Shown here: in pieces, positions 25,301 to 40,300 of the stretch
How the letters are laid out: each line of letters starts with the position of its first letter
Numbering within the stretch: position 1 is the first letter of the stretch
NCBI GenBank assembly: GCA_007844125.1
Contig: CM017571.1
Location: 1,370,077-1,434,076 of the forward strand
Direction: 5' to 3'
DNA length: 64,000 bases
Origin: Sinonovacula constricta
Taxonomy: Eukaryota > Mollusca > Bivalvia > Cardiida > Solecurtidae
The notes under the pieces: model-generated
The model's database searches: none
What the model saw: the letters and a program-made list of their open reading frames with translations, nothing else
What the model was told of the DNA's origin: nothing
Translations under genes and position numbers: made by a program

Positions 25301-28300
25301 CAACAACATTGCCTATTACATTACAAGTGGGTTGGTCCAATGGTAGACCACCTCAACAACAGTGCCACTTATATAACAAGTGGGTTGGTCTACTGGTAGA
25401 CCACCTCAACAACATTGCCACTTACATAACAAGTGGGTTGGTCCATTGGTAGACCACCTCAACAAAAGTGCCACCTATATAACAAGTGGGTCGTCCATTG
25501 GTAGACGACCTCAACAACATTGTCACTTATATAACAAGTGGGTTGGTCCATTGGTAGATCACCTCAACAACATAGCCAGTTATATAACAAATGGGTTGGT
25601 CCATTGATAGACCACATCAACAACATTGCCACCTAAATAACAAGTGTGTGTGGGGGGTACACTGGTAGACCACCTCAACAACACTGCCACTTACATAACA
25701 AGTTGGTTGGCCCATTGGTAGACCACCTCAACAACATTGCCACTTATATAACAAGTGGGTTGGTCCATTGGTAGACCACCTCAACAACATTGCCACTTAT
25801 ATAACAAGTTGGTTGGTCCATTGGTAGACCACCTGAACAACATTCCCACCTATATAACAAATGGGTTGGCCCACTGGTAGACCACCTCAACAACACTGTC
25901 ACTTATATAACAAGTTGGTTGGCCCATTGGTAGACCACCTCAACAACAGTGCCACCTATATAGCAAGTGGGTTGGTCCAATGGTAGACCACCTCAACAAC
26001 AGTGCCACTTATATAACAAGTGGGCTGGTCCACTGGTAGACCACCTCAACAACAGTGCCATTTATATAACAAGTGGGTTGGTCCATTGGTAGACCACCTC
26101 AACAACACTGCCACTTATATAACAAGTGGGTTGGTCCACTGGTAGACAACCTCAACAACAGTGCCTCCTATATAACAAGTGGGTTGGTCCATTGGTAGAC
26201 CACCTCAACAACATTGCCACTTATATAACAAGTGGGTTGGTCCAATGGTAGACAACCTCAACAACAGTGCCACCTATATAACAAGTGGGTTGGTCCATTG
26301 GTAGACCACCTAAACAACAGTGCCACCTATATAACAAGTGGGTTGGTCCATTGGTAGACCACCTCAATAACAGTGCCACCTATATAACAAGTTAGTTGGT
26401 CCATTGGTAGACCACCTCAACAACATTGCCACTTATATAACAAGTGGGTTGGTCCATTGGTAGACCACCTCAACAACATTGCCACTTATATAACAAGTGG
26501 GTTGGTCCACTGGTAGACCACCTCAACAACATTGCCACTTATATAACAAATGGGTTGGTCCACTGGTAGACCACCTCAACAACAGTGCCACTTATATAAC
26601 AAGTGGGCTGGTCCATTGGTAGACCACCTCAACAACATTGCCACTTATATAACAAGTGGGCTGGTCCACTGGTAGACCACCTCAACAACAGTGCCACCTA
26701 TATTACAAGTGGGTTGGTCCACTGGTAGACCACCTCAACAACAGTGCCACCTATATAACAAGTGGGTTGGTCCATTGGTAGACCACCTCAACAACAGTGC
26801 CACTTATATAACAAGTGGGCTGGTCCACTGGTAGACCACCTCAACAACAGTGCCACCTATATTACAAGTGGGTTGGTCCACTGGTAGACCACCTCAACAA
26901 CAGTGCCACCTATATAACAAGTGGGTTGGTCCATTGGTAGACCACCTCAACAACAGTGCCACTTATATAACAAGTGGGTTGGTCCATTGGTAGACCACCT
27001 CAACAACATTGCCACTTATATAACAAGTGGGTTGGTCCATTGGTAGACCACCTCAACAACATTGCCACTTATATAACAAGTGGGTTGGTCCATTGGTTTA
27101 CCACCTCAACAACAGTGCCACTTACATAACAAGTTGGTTGGCCCATTGGTAGACCACCTCAACAACAGTGCCACTTATATAACAAGTGGGTTGGTCCATT
27201 GGTAGACCACCTCAACAACATTGCCACTTATATAACAAGTGGGTTGGTCCACTGGTAGACCACCTCAACAACATTGCCACTTATATAACAAGTGGGTTGG
27301 TCCACTGGTAGACCACCTCAACAACAGTGCCACTTATATAACAAGTGGGTTGGTCCATTGGTAGACCTTCTTAACAACAGTGCCACCTATATAACAAGTG
27401 TGTTGGTCCATTGGTAGACCTCCTTAACAACAGTGCCACCTATATAACAAGTGGGTTGGTCCATTGGTAGACCACCTCAACAACAGTGCCACTTATATAA
27501 CAAGTGGGTTGGTCCATTGGTAGACCACCTCAACAACAGTGCCACCTATATAACAAGTGGGTTGGTCCATTGGCAGACCACCTCAACAACATTGTCACTT
27601 ATATAACAAGTGGGTTGGTCCATTGGTAGACCACCTCAACAACAGTGCCACCTATATTACAAGTGGGTTGGTCCACTGGTAGACCGCCTCAACAACAGTG
27701 CCACCTATATAACAAGTGGGTTGGTCCATTGGTAGACCACCTCAACAACAGTGCCACTTATATAACAAGTGGGCTGGTCCAATGGTAGACCACCTCAACA
27801 ACATTGCCACTTATATAACAAGTGGGTTGGTCCAATGGTAGACCACCTCAACAACAGTGCCATCTATATAACAAGTGGGTTGGTCCATTGGTAGACCACC
27901 TCAACAACACTGCCACTTATATAACAAGTGGGTTGGTCCACTGGTAGACAACCTCAACAACAGTGCCTCCTATATAACAAGTGGGTTGGTCCATTGGTAG
28001 ACCACCTCAACAACAGTGCCACTTATATAACAAGTGGGTTGGTCCAATGGTAGACAACCTCAACAACAGTGCCACCTATATAACAAGTGGGTTGGTCCAT
28101 TGGTAGACCACCTCAACAACAGTGCCACCTATATAACAAGTGGGTTGGTCCATTGGCAGACCACCTCAACAACAGTGCCACTTATATAACAAGTGGGTTG
28201 GTCCATTGGTAGACCTCCTTAACAACAGTGCCACCTATATAACAAGTGGGTTGGTCCATTGGTAGACCACCTCAACAACAGTGCCAGTTATATAACAAGT

Positions 28301-31300
28301 GGGTTGGTCCATTGGTAGACCACCTCAACAACAGTGCCACCTATTAAACAAGTGGGTTGGTCCATTGGCAGACCACCTCAACAACATTGTCACTTATATA
28401 ACAAGTGGGTTGGTCCATTGGTAGACCACCTCAACAACAGTGCCACCTATATTACAAGTGGGTTGGTCCACTGGTAGACCACCTCAACAACAGTGCCACC
28501 TATATAACAAGTGGGTTGGTCCATTGGTAGACCACCTCAACAACAGTGCCACTTATATAACAAGTGGGTTGGTCCATTGGTAGACCTCCTTAACAACAGT
28601 GCCACTTATATAACAAGTGGGTTGGTCCATTGGTAGACCACCTCAACAACAGTGCCACTTATATAACAAGTGGGTTGGTCCACTGGTAGACCACCTCAAC
28701 AACAGTGCCACTTATATAACAAGTGGGTTGGTCCATTGGTAGACCACCTCAACAACAGTGCCACCTATATTACAAGTGGGTTGGTCCACTGGTAGACCAC
28801 CTCAACAACAGTGCCACTTATATAACAAGTGGGCGGGTCCAATGGTAGTTCACACCACTATGGACCATAATATACTTACAGACAAGGAGGTTAAAACTGT
28901 GAATGTTGACCTAATAGGAAACAATCACCCCAGATCTTTACCTTTATCTTCATTAGTACTTAGAATGCCCATGGGCGAGTGGACACCATCAGAGACTTGT
29001 AACTCCTCAGTCCTTCACTACATAGGTCTGATTTCCTTTGGGGGTGAGAACTTTTATGTGGGGTTTGTCTTCGAGTTAACCTGTGGTGTGCAGCTAGACA
29101 TATATCTGGGGTCTTCCTTCACCAATAGTTAGCTGGATGTAGCCAATAATTGCAATGGTGCAATGTAAAAACGCCAATCAATCAATCATTAGTTAGTGCT
29201 TTCCTATTAACACATACCTGTTCAGCAGCCACGGCAGTGACATTTTTACACTTGAATAGACTTCCAATAAACCGTGGAATGAAACAACTGAAACAGAATT
29301 TTGTAACCTTTATATACTGTCCAATACTATATAACTATAAAGCTATTGTGAATAAATATTGTTTAACAATAGTGTCAATGTAAATATCAGCTATTTATTT
29401 GTCACACAAGATAACAAGTGTTATTGTGGCATATATAATACACATATACCTAAGGTAAAATTAAGTGAATTTTATTTTTATCTTGGAAGTAGCACCAATA
29501 ATTGGTTAAAAGTAGAATAAACACAGCCTGAAGGACTCTTAAAGATAGCAAGAGCTGTCAGTAGACAGCATGATACACTTCTCTCAGTGCTGCATAGAAT
29601 AAGGTAAGCTGCAACTAACCATGACAAAAACCTTAACTAATACAGACAAAATATAAGTAAACATGAGACCACAATGCGGAGCAAAATATGGCCGTCAATA
29701 GAGCAATTTAAAACAAACTGCCGTGCACTCTGGTGCAATGTACTATAGCAAAGTTTTGGATCTTCAATCTGCCAAACTGCTGTGCACTGTTGTGGACTGC
29801 AATCTGGGTAATTGAAAAAAATCAAAGGGGAATACCATCAAATATACAAAAATTTACATGACAGTAATGGCGTTTGTGCAGAAAGGGGCATAACTCAAAA
29901 ATAAGAGGAGAGTGATGGTTCTTGTGCACTGCGCTCTGTTTTAGTAACATCTATCCACCTATGAAGTTTCATGTCAATAGCTTTGATAATGTAGGAGTAT
30001 GGTCCAGACAAACATCACATATGAAAATTTAACTAAGGGTAATTATGAAGTGTACAGTTACAGTTCTTATGCACTGCATATAACTTAACTGTACATAAAG
30101 TAGGTGTCATCTGCTCCCATTGAAACAGATTCTACTTGTGATATAAAACAAGTACTCCAAGTTTTTTGTGAATGTTTTTGTTAGTTTTTGAGCAATGGAT
30201 CTAAACAGAAGGTTAACCAACATTTCGGATGCGAGAAATAAGACAATATCTCCACTTTTTTCTTTAAAAAAATTCTGCTTATAAACAGCAACAGCTAATC
30301 TACATTATTAATATATATGTCTGTGTTGGCACATAAGTATTCTCTAATTACAGGCCTTCTAGCCCTAGAGTGGGGGCATTTCTAATATAAAAAAACTTAG
30401 TAAAATATAAACAAATAGACATCTCATAGACAAATTATAGAACTGGCTTACTTGGCAAATTTGACACAGAACTGCGTGAAGTATTTGCGTGAGGAGGCAA
30501 GATTATCTCTGATGATTGGCAGGGTGTTCTTCAGATGGCCACTGATGGCAGTCACATAGCCACTCTGGTCTCCCACGCCCTCTACTGATGACCATGACAT
30601 CTAGAATAAATGTGTGAGTTAATCTTATACATACAGGTGAACTTTGTTATGACAAACCCCGCTTGAGATAAAATTCCGCTTGAATCAAACTATTATCCAA
30701 GTTTCATTTTATTTCCAACTTTGTTTATATAAAAAATGGGTTAGTCAATGGTCAAGCATTTCATTTAAGATTGAATGCCAATGGCCGTTTTGTGTAATAA
30801 AGAGATAAAATTACATCATTTATATTATTTTTATTTGAATATAAATGATCACAAAATACATACAATTAAACACACAGGAAATGCATACAATTAGACTTTA
30901 AGGAATATACAAAAACATGTGGTAAAAAATCCTAAAATTCACATATCATTAACATACTAACATAAAATCTGATATCTGAAACATTCCTTCTCCTTTTGCT
31001 TTATATTTATAATATATTATTAGATACACTATTTAAGTTTAGCTAGCACACTGTGGTAGACATTTATTTATGACCCAACCCTACTCAAAGTAAATGATAT
31101 AGTTTATAATAATATATATTATTATGTTTGTTTGTTTGTTTATTGGGTTTATCGTCCCACCAACAGTATATATATTATTATGTACTTTGAGTATTGTTGG
31201 GTCAAAAATAAACTTCTAACACAGTGTGCTAACTCCCTATAGGAACAATTCATGGTAATATTTCTCACTAAAGGAAATGTATATGATAAGAAATCCTTCT

Positions 31301-34300
31301 GCTCCATTAGTCACGTGACAAAGAATCTGCTGACATCTGATGTTTGAAAGCTAACTTTCAGGTAGGTCGTATAGATAGACTTTAATGGTTGTATCTAGCA
31401 GTTTCATTAAACATCATAATAAACCATTGTTACCTGAACAAATCTCACAAAATGCAATTTATTGATGTCCTACACCTGTCTGAAAATTGAACCATAACAC
31501 CACAGTCATCATTTTAAGCACGTATCTGTGCCATGCTGCACAGTTAGTTTTTTTTTTACTAAGAAAACCACTTTTGTTTTAGCTTATTCATGTCATCTGC
31601 TGTGACGTTGATGTCTTTTTTCAGCAGGAATCCCAATCGATCTTATGTAAAGATGTGAAGGGAATGAACATTTTAAATATTAATTAAAGAGTTTTACTGC
31701 CCTAAAATTGAGATACTGTTGAAAATTGTTCAAGTTTAGACTGAAGTATGATTTTTCTACAGAAATTATGCACAAATACCCCAAACAGAAGTCAGATATT
31801 GTTACATATATAAGATATGGGCAAACTGTCAGATAAAACCTTAAACAAAGGATAGACACAGTTTAGGTCAGAGAACAGAAGGAAAAAGTATTCTCTCCAG
31901 ATCTACAATATGAAAAGGAAAAAACCCAATTGAGATTCCAACCACCAAACTACATGTGTATGAAGTAAAAAAGAGATAAGAGACATTGACTTACTTTGGA
32001 CATGGCAGTGAGGGCAGGTTCACAGGCATTCTCAAGGTCTTGCACCAACAGGGCAATACAGCTGGATATAACACTGGAAATAGCCGAGAATAACCAAATA
32101 GTATCTGCATATGGATCATGTTGTTTGATGTTGTTTTTTTTGTTACATCACATCAACACATTTATGGTCATATTAGCAACATCCAGCTAATTATTGATTT
32201 CAAAAGACCCCAGACTCAAGTCTGGATAGAACCACCAGTGAACGTCAGATTAGCTGAAAAACCTCCCCACTTAAAAGTTCTCATCCTTACAGGGACTCAA
32301 ACCAACGGGGTGAGGGTCCGTGGAGTTTTAAATCAGCGACTCTTACCACTTGGCCATGGGAGGTCCCTATGAATCATTCTTGATCTGTTGAACATTACAC
32401 AGAATTTAAAAAAATGCCTGTTAGACACATGCATATATAACAGCCAAATGAAATCCTCCAAATTTTTTTTTAAAAAATGTTGCATCAGCATGATTATAAT
32501 AATTATGTTACTCTCAGTTAGGCAGAACCCCAGACATATCTGAATAAAAAAAACTACTGATACATACCAATTATAAAAACCTTTCTCCTGAAACTCAAGT
32601 CCATGTAGGAAAAGTGGAATGATAAATCTGCCCCAATGTGATGTCAAACAGGTCATAGGTATAAAGTTTTGGAAGTGGATTGTTCACCTTATATGAGGCC
32701 AAAAAAGATAAAACTACCAAGAATCTTACTATTAATTAGGTAAACAAACTATGACCTGTTAGAGCTCCTTTTTAGATATTCCTTTGGTATATAACCTGTA
32801 AGCCCTGAACAGCAACATGGTGGGATCACAATAAAATCCAAGAAGATGTGCTGAGCATTATTAAACTAGTTTGAATGAATGAATAAAAAGTTTTAAATCT
32901 TGTACACCTCCCTTTGTGAAACAAGAAATTGACAACAGCGAAATCATGTTATACTTTTCTTCTGCTTTAGCTTCATTCACAATACACATGCTTAAAAAAG
33001 TTCTATGACTACTTGTCAGGTAGAACAATACACTTTTCTACATACTTGTGGAACATATCCTGCTCTGTGTTGAGATCTATCTTCATGGCCAATTCTTTGT
33101 CCACTTTCTCTTTCAGTTTCTCTTCTAGTTGCTGGGCTGTCTCCATGCAATACTCAGCTGTACACAAAATGCTACAGATTCTACATTGTTCTTCCTCTGT
33201 CAGTTTGGCAATCTCTCCTTCTTTTAAGATACTCTGGATCAGGCCTGATGCTGATGTGATGTTGGGTGTCTGGGTGGATAGTCTGAAAGAGAGAGAGAGA
33301 GCACATAGTAATAAAATTAGACAAATCAACGAAAAAATGCTGTTTTACAGATTGATATTATGTTTATTGGGTTTATCATCCCACCGACAGTATTTTAGTT
33401 ATCAGGAGACGTTGTCCACTTAAAGCATCTATAGTGCTGCCTCCACTGTATATAGCACGCCATGAACACCTGGCATGATACAACACCGTTAAATTATCCT
33501 GACACTGGACCAACCACTCAAGAACCTATGCTTATATTTGTTTGAGTGTTAGTAAGGGAGCTATATCACTACCATTTGTAACGACTTAGGTATGTTGTGG
33601 CCCGGGATCGAACAGGGGGCCTCTCGTACCTGGAGCCAGATGATATTATGTTGGGAGCGTGGAAGTGTGATAGAAAGAGACCAACAAAGTCAGGCATATG
33701 TATACAAATAAAACAAACACTACTATCCTTGATGATGAATTCCACACATACTTCCAACAGTTTAAGCTACAACAAATTAAATGAAGGGACATAACTCATG
33801 TAAATACAAGCCAGTTATGGTGTGTCAATGATATGTGCTACTGGGCATGATAGTACCCAGGTCTGTATAGTTTGCCACACATATGACCAATAATAGATGA
33901 GAAATAGCCTTGAAAAATCTTGTTTACAGACAGATCAACAGAGGTGACCCCAATAAAGCTAAAGGGGTAAAATGAGTATTTCTTCTTTGAACATACTAAT
34001 TTGTTCTGTTGTTTTATTGGATTTTGATCAATTTTGCCAGTCATCCTTGGCAGGCAATCATGAGAAGGAGATATAGTACTGCCCTCCCTGTGATAGCAGG
34101 CACAACTAATTTACATGATACCATACCATACCTGGGGTTGGTCATATTAAATTAGAATCTTATTAAATCTTTTAAAATTAAATTTGAAATTTTCTTTAAT
34201 TTTAATTGTATAATATTTCCTGATATAAGAAACTGACTTAAATTTCATTTATCGAACCAATAAATCAAAGAAATTTCTTAGGTTTTTTTCATTTTATAAA

Positions 34301-37300
34301 ACTTCTTAGTTTAAATCAGAACAAATACCGTATTTTCTCACTTATAAGATGGGGATTTTTCCTCAAAATTTAATGTTCAAAGTATGGGGCTCATCTTATT
34401 GGCGGGTCTTAGTGACCTGGCAAAAAGTTATCAAGTTGTTTTGGGATGAAAACATAACGCATAAATTTGTAAGCCATTATGCAATGACCCAACGTCATTG
34501 ATTGGCGGCATGTAAACAAGGATGGTGCACTGTTTTCCGATATATCATGTATTTTGTACCAGAATTGGTGACGTAGATCAAAGAAACTTATGTCATGTTG
34601 CCGCAGGATGTTCATGCAGCTAAGAGTAGATACATCCCGCAATCAGTGAAAATTACAGTCACTGTTTACCAATTAACCCTTTTGTTGAGACATCATGACT
34701 AGTCTACGCTCCAGTTCATTTTTTCGCCTCATCTTATAAGAGGGTCGAAGCAAAAATTAGCAAATTCCTGAGAAGTAGGGGGCCCGTCTTATAAGCAAAA
34801 AGTCTAATTGAGAAAGCACAGTAATGAGGATTCTTTAAGAATATGACCTCAATTCCAGAAGTCCTTAGAGTCCATGTACAAGGTGACCATTTCTTATAAA
34901 GAAAAAAATCCGACATAATCTCACTTCACATTTTTTTATCTTTCTGTTTACAATTTAAATTAATAATATTCTTTGAACTGGCACTTATTTAGACCCCAAC
35001 ATTTAGTATGTATTCGACAAGTCATGAATTCTTTTGTTCACATACTTGGGAAGATTATTCATGAGAATTTTTCCGGAGTACTCTTTAAGATACTTCTGGA
35101 AAGTCCGTGTTAGATCAATCATTGGTTCTCCTGTGGAGAGCTGGGAACACTGAACCATGCACTTCTTGTAGAAGACAAACAGGTCCGCGCAGCTTGTCAA
35201 CACATTACTTCCCTCCTCAGACTCGATACGAGGGGTACCATACTGACGGAAATCTTCCAGGAATCTGTGCATTAGCTCTGCAAGGTTTCTGAAACATACA
35301 CGATATAAAAAATGGTTAGATATAGATATGAATATTGCTGTAGCTACTAGCTGTTGCTATGGATACTAGATGATGCTGTTGTTGTTTCCATAGGAACTAG
35401 AGAAGTCTACTATGTCGAATGACCAGTGTCAAACAGAGATGGATGACATGTCAAATAAGCTGAAGAAGTTGGAGGCCTCCTATAAGAAAATGGAGAAAGA
35501 GAAAAATGAACTCATCCAGGTAGTATGAGAGTGGGTGTCAGGAGGGGCATTCATTAGAAATAAATGGAAATTGTCAGCCATTGCTTTAAAAAAACAACTA
35601 AATATATTATAAAGCAAAAAACAACAACATTTGTACACTGCAAAAATTATTGTACAACAGACAAGCTGAGGGGCAAAATACAACTGTTTTAACAGTAGCA
35701 TTTATTGATATAGAATGCAAATAATGTAGATCAAATAACTAATTATTGTTGTCTGTTGAAATCGAACTTTAAAGGTCAGGTTTGAAAAATCAGGGGGAGA
35801 AAATTTACTTTAATACTAACATTAACTTATTATAGAACTATTCACATGAAACTTGTGGCGTAGTGGAAGGGTCACCGATTTGTAACTCCTCTGACTGCTT
35901 CAGAGTCCCATTTGGGGCGAAGGACATAATGTGAGGTCTTACAGCTGACTTGCGGTGCGCTGGTGGTTCTACCCAAACATGTGTCTGGGGTCTTCTCCAC
36001 CAAAAAGCTGGATGTTGCTATAATGATCATAAATGCTTGCTGCAATGTATTTCAAAAACAAAACAAAAAGAAAAACAACGAAAATGTTATTTGAATTTCT
36101 ACCAATATTTCTGATATTCAGTGATGTTTTCTAACAGTTTGGTTAGATATATTCATAACCACATATTTTTTTTTAAAATTAAATGTAAATACTGGCATGT
36201 CTAATGATGTTTACATTAAATGTTTTACTTCAATACTTTGATTTTAATTATTAAAAACCAAAGGTTAAATATAAATAAAAAAACACAAGAAAACTTTTTA
36301 CATTGTTTCAACAGGTAATATATAGCAAATAATTTTTTTTATGAAACATAAAATTCAAATGTAAAAACATGCTTACTGTTAAATCTGTAAGTAAGACTGA
36401 CATTAAAATTGGAATCTGGAAAAGAATATTGCATTTTTAAATTTAAGCAGAAAGTCTTAACTGTTTCATAACAGATAAAAAAAGCCTTACTTGTCTTGTG
36501 ATTCTATGTAGATGCCAAGATGAGCTTCAAAACATTTCGAGATGATACCAATGAATGGGGATGCTTCACCCTTAGAAGGCACCTGAAGATAAAATGTATG
36601 ATCCTTCATGATCTGCCATGTCACAGTGGTCCTACCCAAACATATGTCTGGCTGTTTTTTTTCCCACCAATACAATATGTGACATAACAACAAAAAACAA
36701 CTTGTAAAAAAACAATATGCTTCTTCACACAGATACATTTAATGGTACAATTACTGTCATATTTCTGCCCAGTATTGAATACTGCATCTTAAACAGAGGT
36801 CATGTTCCAATAAAGGTATTTATACATTATAAAGTGTAACAGACCATCTGCATATGTAACAAAGCTTGTAAAAGTCAGAAATGGTATGACAGAATAAAAT
36901 CAATGTCAATAACAATTATCAAAAGCAGTAAGAAAAATGTGCAGCAAAGAGAAAACTGACAAATTTAAAAGGGGAATTTTTAAAGATCAGAATAACTGAT
37001 ATTAAATATTGTTCTGGTTTCAAAAATGCCATAAAATGGTTATAAAGAATGTATCCATTCTTTTCAAATGTAAAGGGACTTTACTCTATTATAAACTACA
37101 TTCTTACCTCCCTTGTGGGTAGGTATTTGGTATATAGTTACTGCAGAAAACTTTAGATTTTTCAAATTTTTTTCAAATTTTTAAACTTTTGAAAAACACT
37201 TTGAAAGCATATGTATAAAATGGAATCTTAATGATTGAGAATTTGATAAAAAGGTTGAGCGCTTTTCTAAAAAATAAGCAAATAAAAAATTAAATGTATT

Positions 37301-40300
37301 ATATTTCTTGTATAAAGTATATGAAAATACCTTCCCACAAGGGAGATAACTTAAACATTTCTTTCATTACGCAAAAAGGGAATATCTAATAAATGTACAT
37401 CTTACCCCCATTCTGGAGAATTTGTGCATAACTCCTGCATACACTTGCACTTTAGTTTAAAAAAATACTATTTATAACATTACCTTTATTGTAAGACATT
37501 AAAAATCGTGAGATATATCACTTTAAATGTCCATCATTTCCAAATCTATATAGAATAATTTATTTCATAGCATGAGAGAACAAAAAAATGGACCAGACTG
37601 TCTGATACCATTTTAAATGGTCTGTATAGTGAATAATATAAGTTTTCATAAAAAATAAAAGTTCTGTTTACTTAGTCCAGATTTCCAATGGATGCTGTCC
37701 AAAACAGCAAATCACGATGCACAATACATAAACGCTTCTAGACAAAACAAACTTGTTGTTATACCGTGTTTATTAGTTGTAGATATGACAAAATGTGTTG
37801 TTGTGTGCGCTAATTGAAAACAACATGAATTATCTGACAAATCATTTTTGTCCTGGTTACTAGTCCGGGTCTAGTCATTGAAAAGAACATTTTTCCAGCC
37901 CTGCAGAGTATCAAGACTAAAATCTCCAGGATTCCTACCTTACTCTCTTCATTATCTAAAGTATTTGCTGTCTCCCCATCTTCATTGTCAAATGGGTTGG
38001 TGGATGGTGTCTCAGTTTCAAATGGATTCTTAGACACTGGCGTCTCTACAAATGGCTTCTTAACCTGAAAAGAGGAGGAAATACAAAAATATAATGTTAC
38101 AAATCCAAGGCAAATGAAAATATATGTTTTAATGGCCCCTAATTAGACTTTATTTTTGTTAAAGTGACCTTGTAACAGTTTAGTGCAGGTACATGTCAAA
38201 AGAACAACATGGTCAGCAATTTATATTTGTTTAAATCATTGCATCACTATTGAGCGACTTTGTGTATTGTTTATGAATGGTGAACACACAACAACATATA
38301 TACCAACATGTGCAGTTTGCATATAAACTAGGCTGCTGCAATTAAAAATTGTTAAAAACTTTAGAGACTACTGATTCTTATAAACTACATAGTTTGACAA
38401 ACATAAATGTTTACACATAATTTAGTATTAAGAGATTTGAATTCGTCATTCCTTGCGGTTTAAAAATTATTTTTTTAACATTTTTTTTTTTTATAAATGC
38501 AAATTTGACCACTGAGATCAACTGTGAGCAACTCGCTTTTAGTGGTTAAACAATACATGTCACTGTAATTGACAAAAGCCTCTGAAAAAAAATAAAAAAA
38601 TGCATGACCCCTTATATGACCTTTAATGCAACCTTGACCTTAGTGGTTGAACTTATAAATGTTATGTGAGACATGCATTTAAGCGTCGTAAAATTTGAAT
38701 GAAGAGGTAATATGGCCTAGATGCCAAAAATGGGATTGATGCACTTAAATACACAGAGACAGTGCAACTGCTTCACAAACGCATGAAACTGAACATATTC
38801 TGTTTTCCTACCATTACCACTTAATCATTAAGGACTATATTGCAATTATCCCTTTCATTCATAGTTCATCTATAATTTTGAAAATTCACTTGACTTTGTT
38901 GTTTTTTTTCTTTAAAAGACATAAAAGGATTTTAATAAATGTATGTTCAATATGTAAGAATAGATTTAAGGCTGAACCAGTCTACACATAAACCTTTAGT
39001 CATGCAGATTCTGCTAATGGTTGTGAATGGTTTGTAAAGGCATACAAATGATGTATACATGCAGGAAAGATTTAAAAGAACTTGTTTCTATAATCACCTT
39101 AAAAAAAATAGGTTTAATTCAATCTGTTTTCTTATAATTATGTGACTAAGCTTGCATTTTTCAAGACAGCACTATATAGATAGTTTCCACATCAGTGAAG
39201 ATCCAGTGTATTGGCAGCCATCTTGGATGGCAACTTCAAGGGATTTTAAGTTGAATTCAGGAAAGCGTTATTGTTAAGATGATGACTACAATAAATAAAC
39301 ATACCCAGACCTAATAAAATATAGCAAAATAAAAAACATTAGGCTCCAGCATTAAATTAGATATATTATATAAATCTTTTCATAATTTGATTTACCTGGC
39401 CGGAATGTAAAGTGACCCCTGTGAATCGTTTCGATATAAGAGCCTCAAAGTTAGTGGTCCTCTGGATGGCAAACAGAAGCAGCTTCACATCAATTTCTGA
39501 TCGTCGCTTGTTCATGATCTTGCCCAACTCTTTCCTGTAAAAAAATAAAGGATATAAATGAATCAGTTTTCAGAAATGAAGCAGTAAATTATTTTATTCC
39601 TTATTCTTAAATATAAATACAAGCAGTTAAGAATTTCCAGATATAATTTTCAAAAATATAACAATTTTTATCACATTTTAATTTTGAAGACTTTGGGGAT
39701 TAAGACCTCTAAAATATGTATCTTTCTAAAGATAAGTAATATATCAGTGGTATCATAATTTTCTGTCAAATTAACATTGATTAAAATTAATCATGTTTGT
39801 GTATATCAGATACAATTGTTTTACAGGTGTCCCACCTAGTTGTATCACAGAACTCCACACATATCCTCTCGCTGACTTCCCAGTCAACTGGGAACAAGTG
39901 GCCAAACTTCTCCTCGAAGTCCACAAGGGTCCTCTTTATCCATGCATACCTTCTGTCTATCTTATCCAACCAGGCCACCTGATATTGGAGAAATGAACAT
40001 TATGTCTTTCCAACTTAACTAGCTTAGTGTTTACTTTCTCTTATCTTGTGTAAAACTATGCTCTTCAAACCAATGAATGCCGGGGCACTTGCGGGCAACC
40101 CATTTTTTTTTTCTTCTGAAGACCTGCCTCCTTTCTTCCTCTGCATAGCATCAGAATTGTTTTTTCCAAGTCAACTTTACCATACCTGGTAGCACAATGG
40201 GTTGAGTGTCGGCTCCAGGTACAGGAGGCCTGGGTTCGATCCCAGGCCGCAACAAACCAAAGTATTAAAAAAGGGTAGTTGTATAGCTCCTTTGCTCAAG

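Noticed and set aside
14908..28850. CRISPR-like appearance of the repeat arrays
   Set aside because: There are no unique spacers; units are head-to-tail minisatellites in introns of an animal gene.
33013..33423. 136-aa plus-strand frame
   Set aside because: It is the antisense of VPS53 exon 13 plus part of a SINE.
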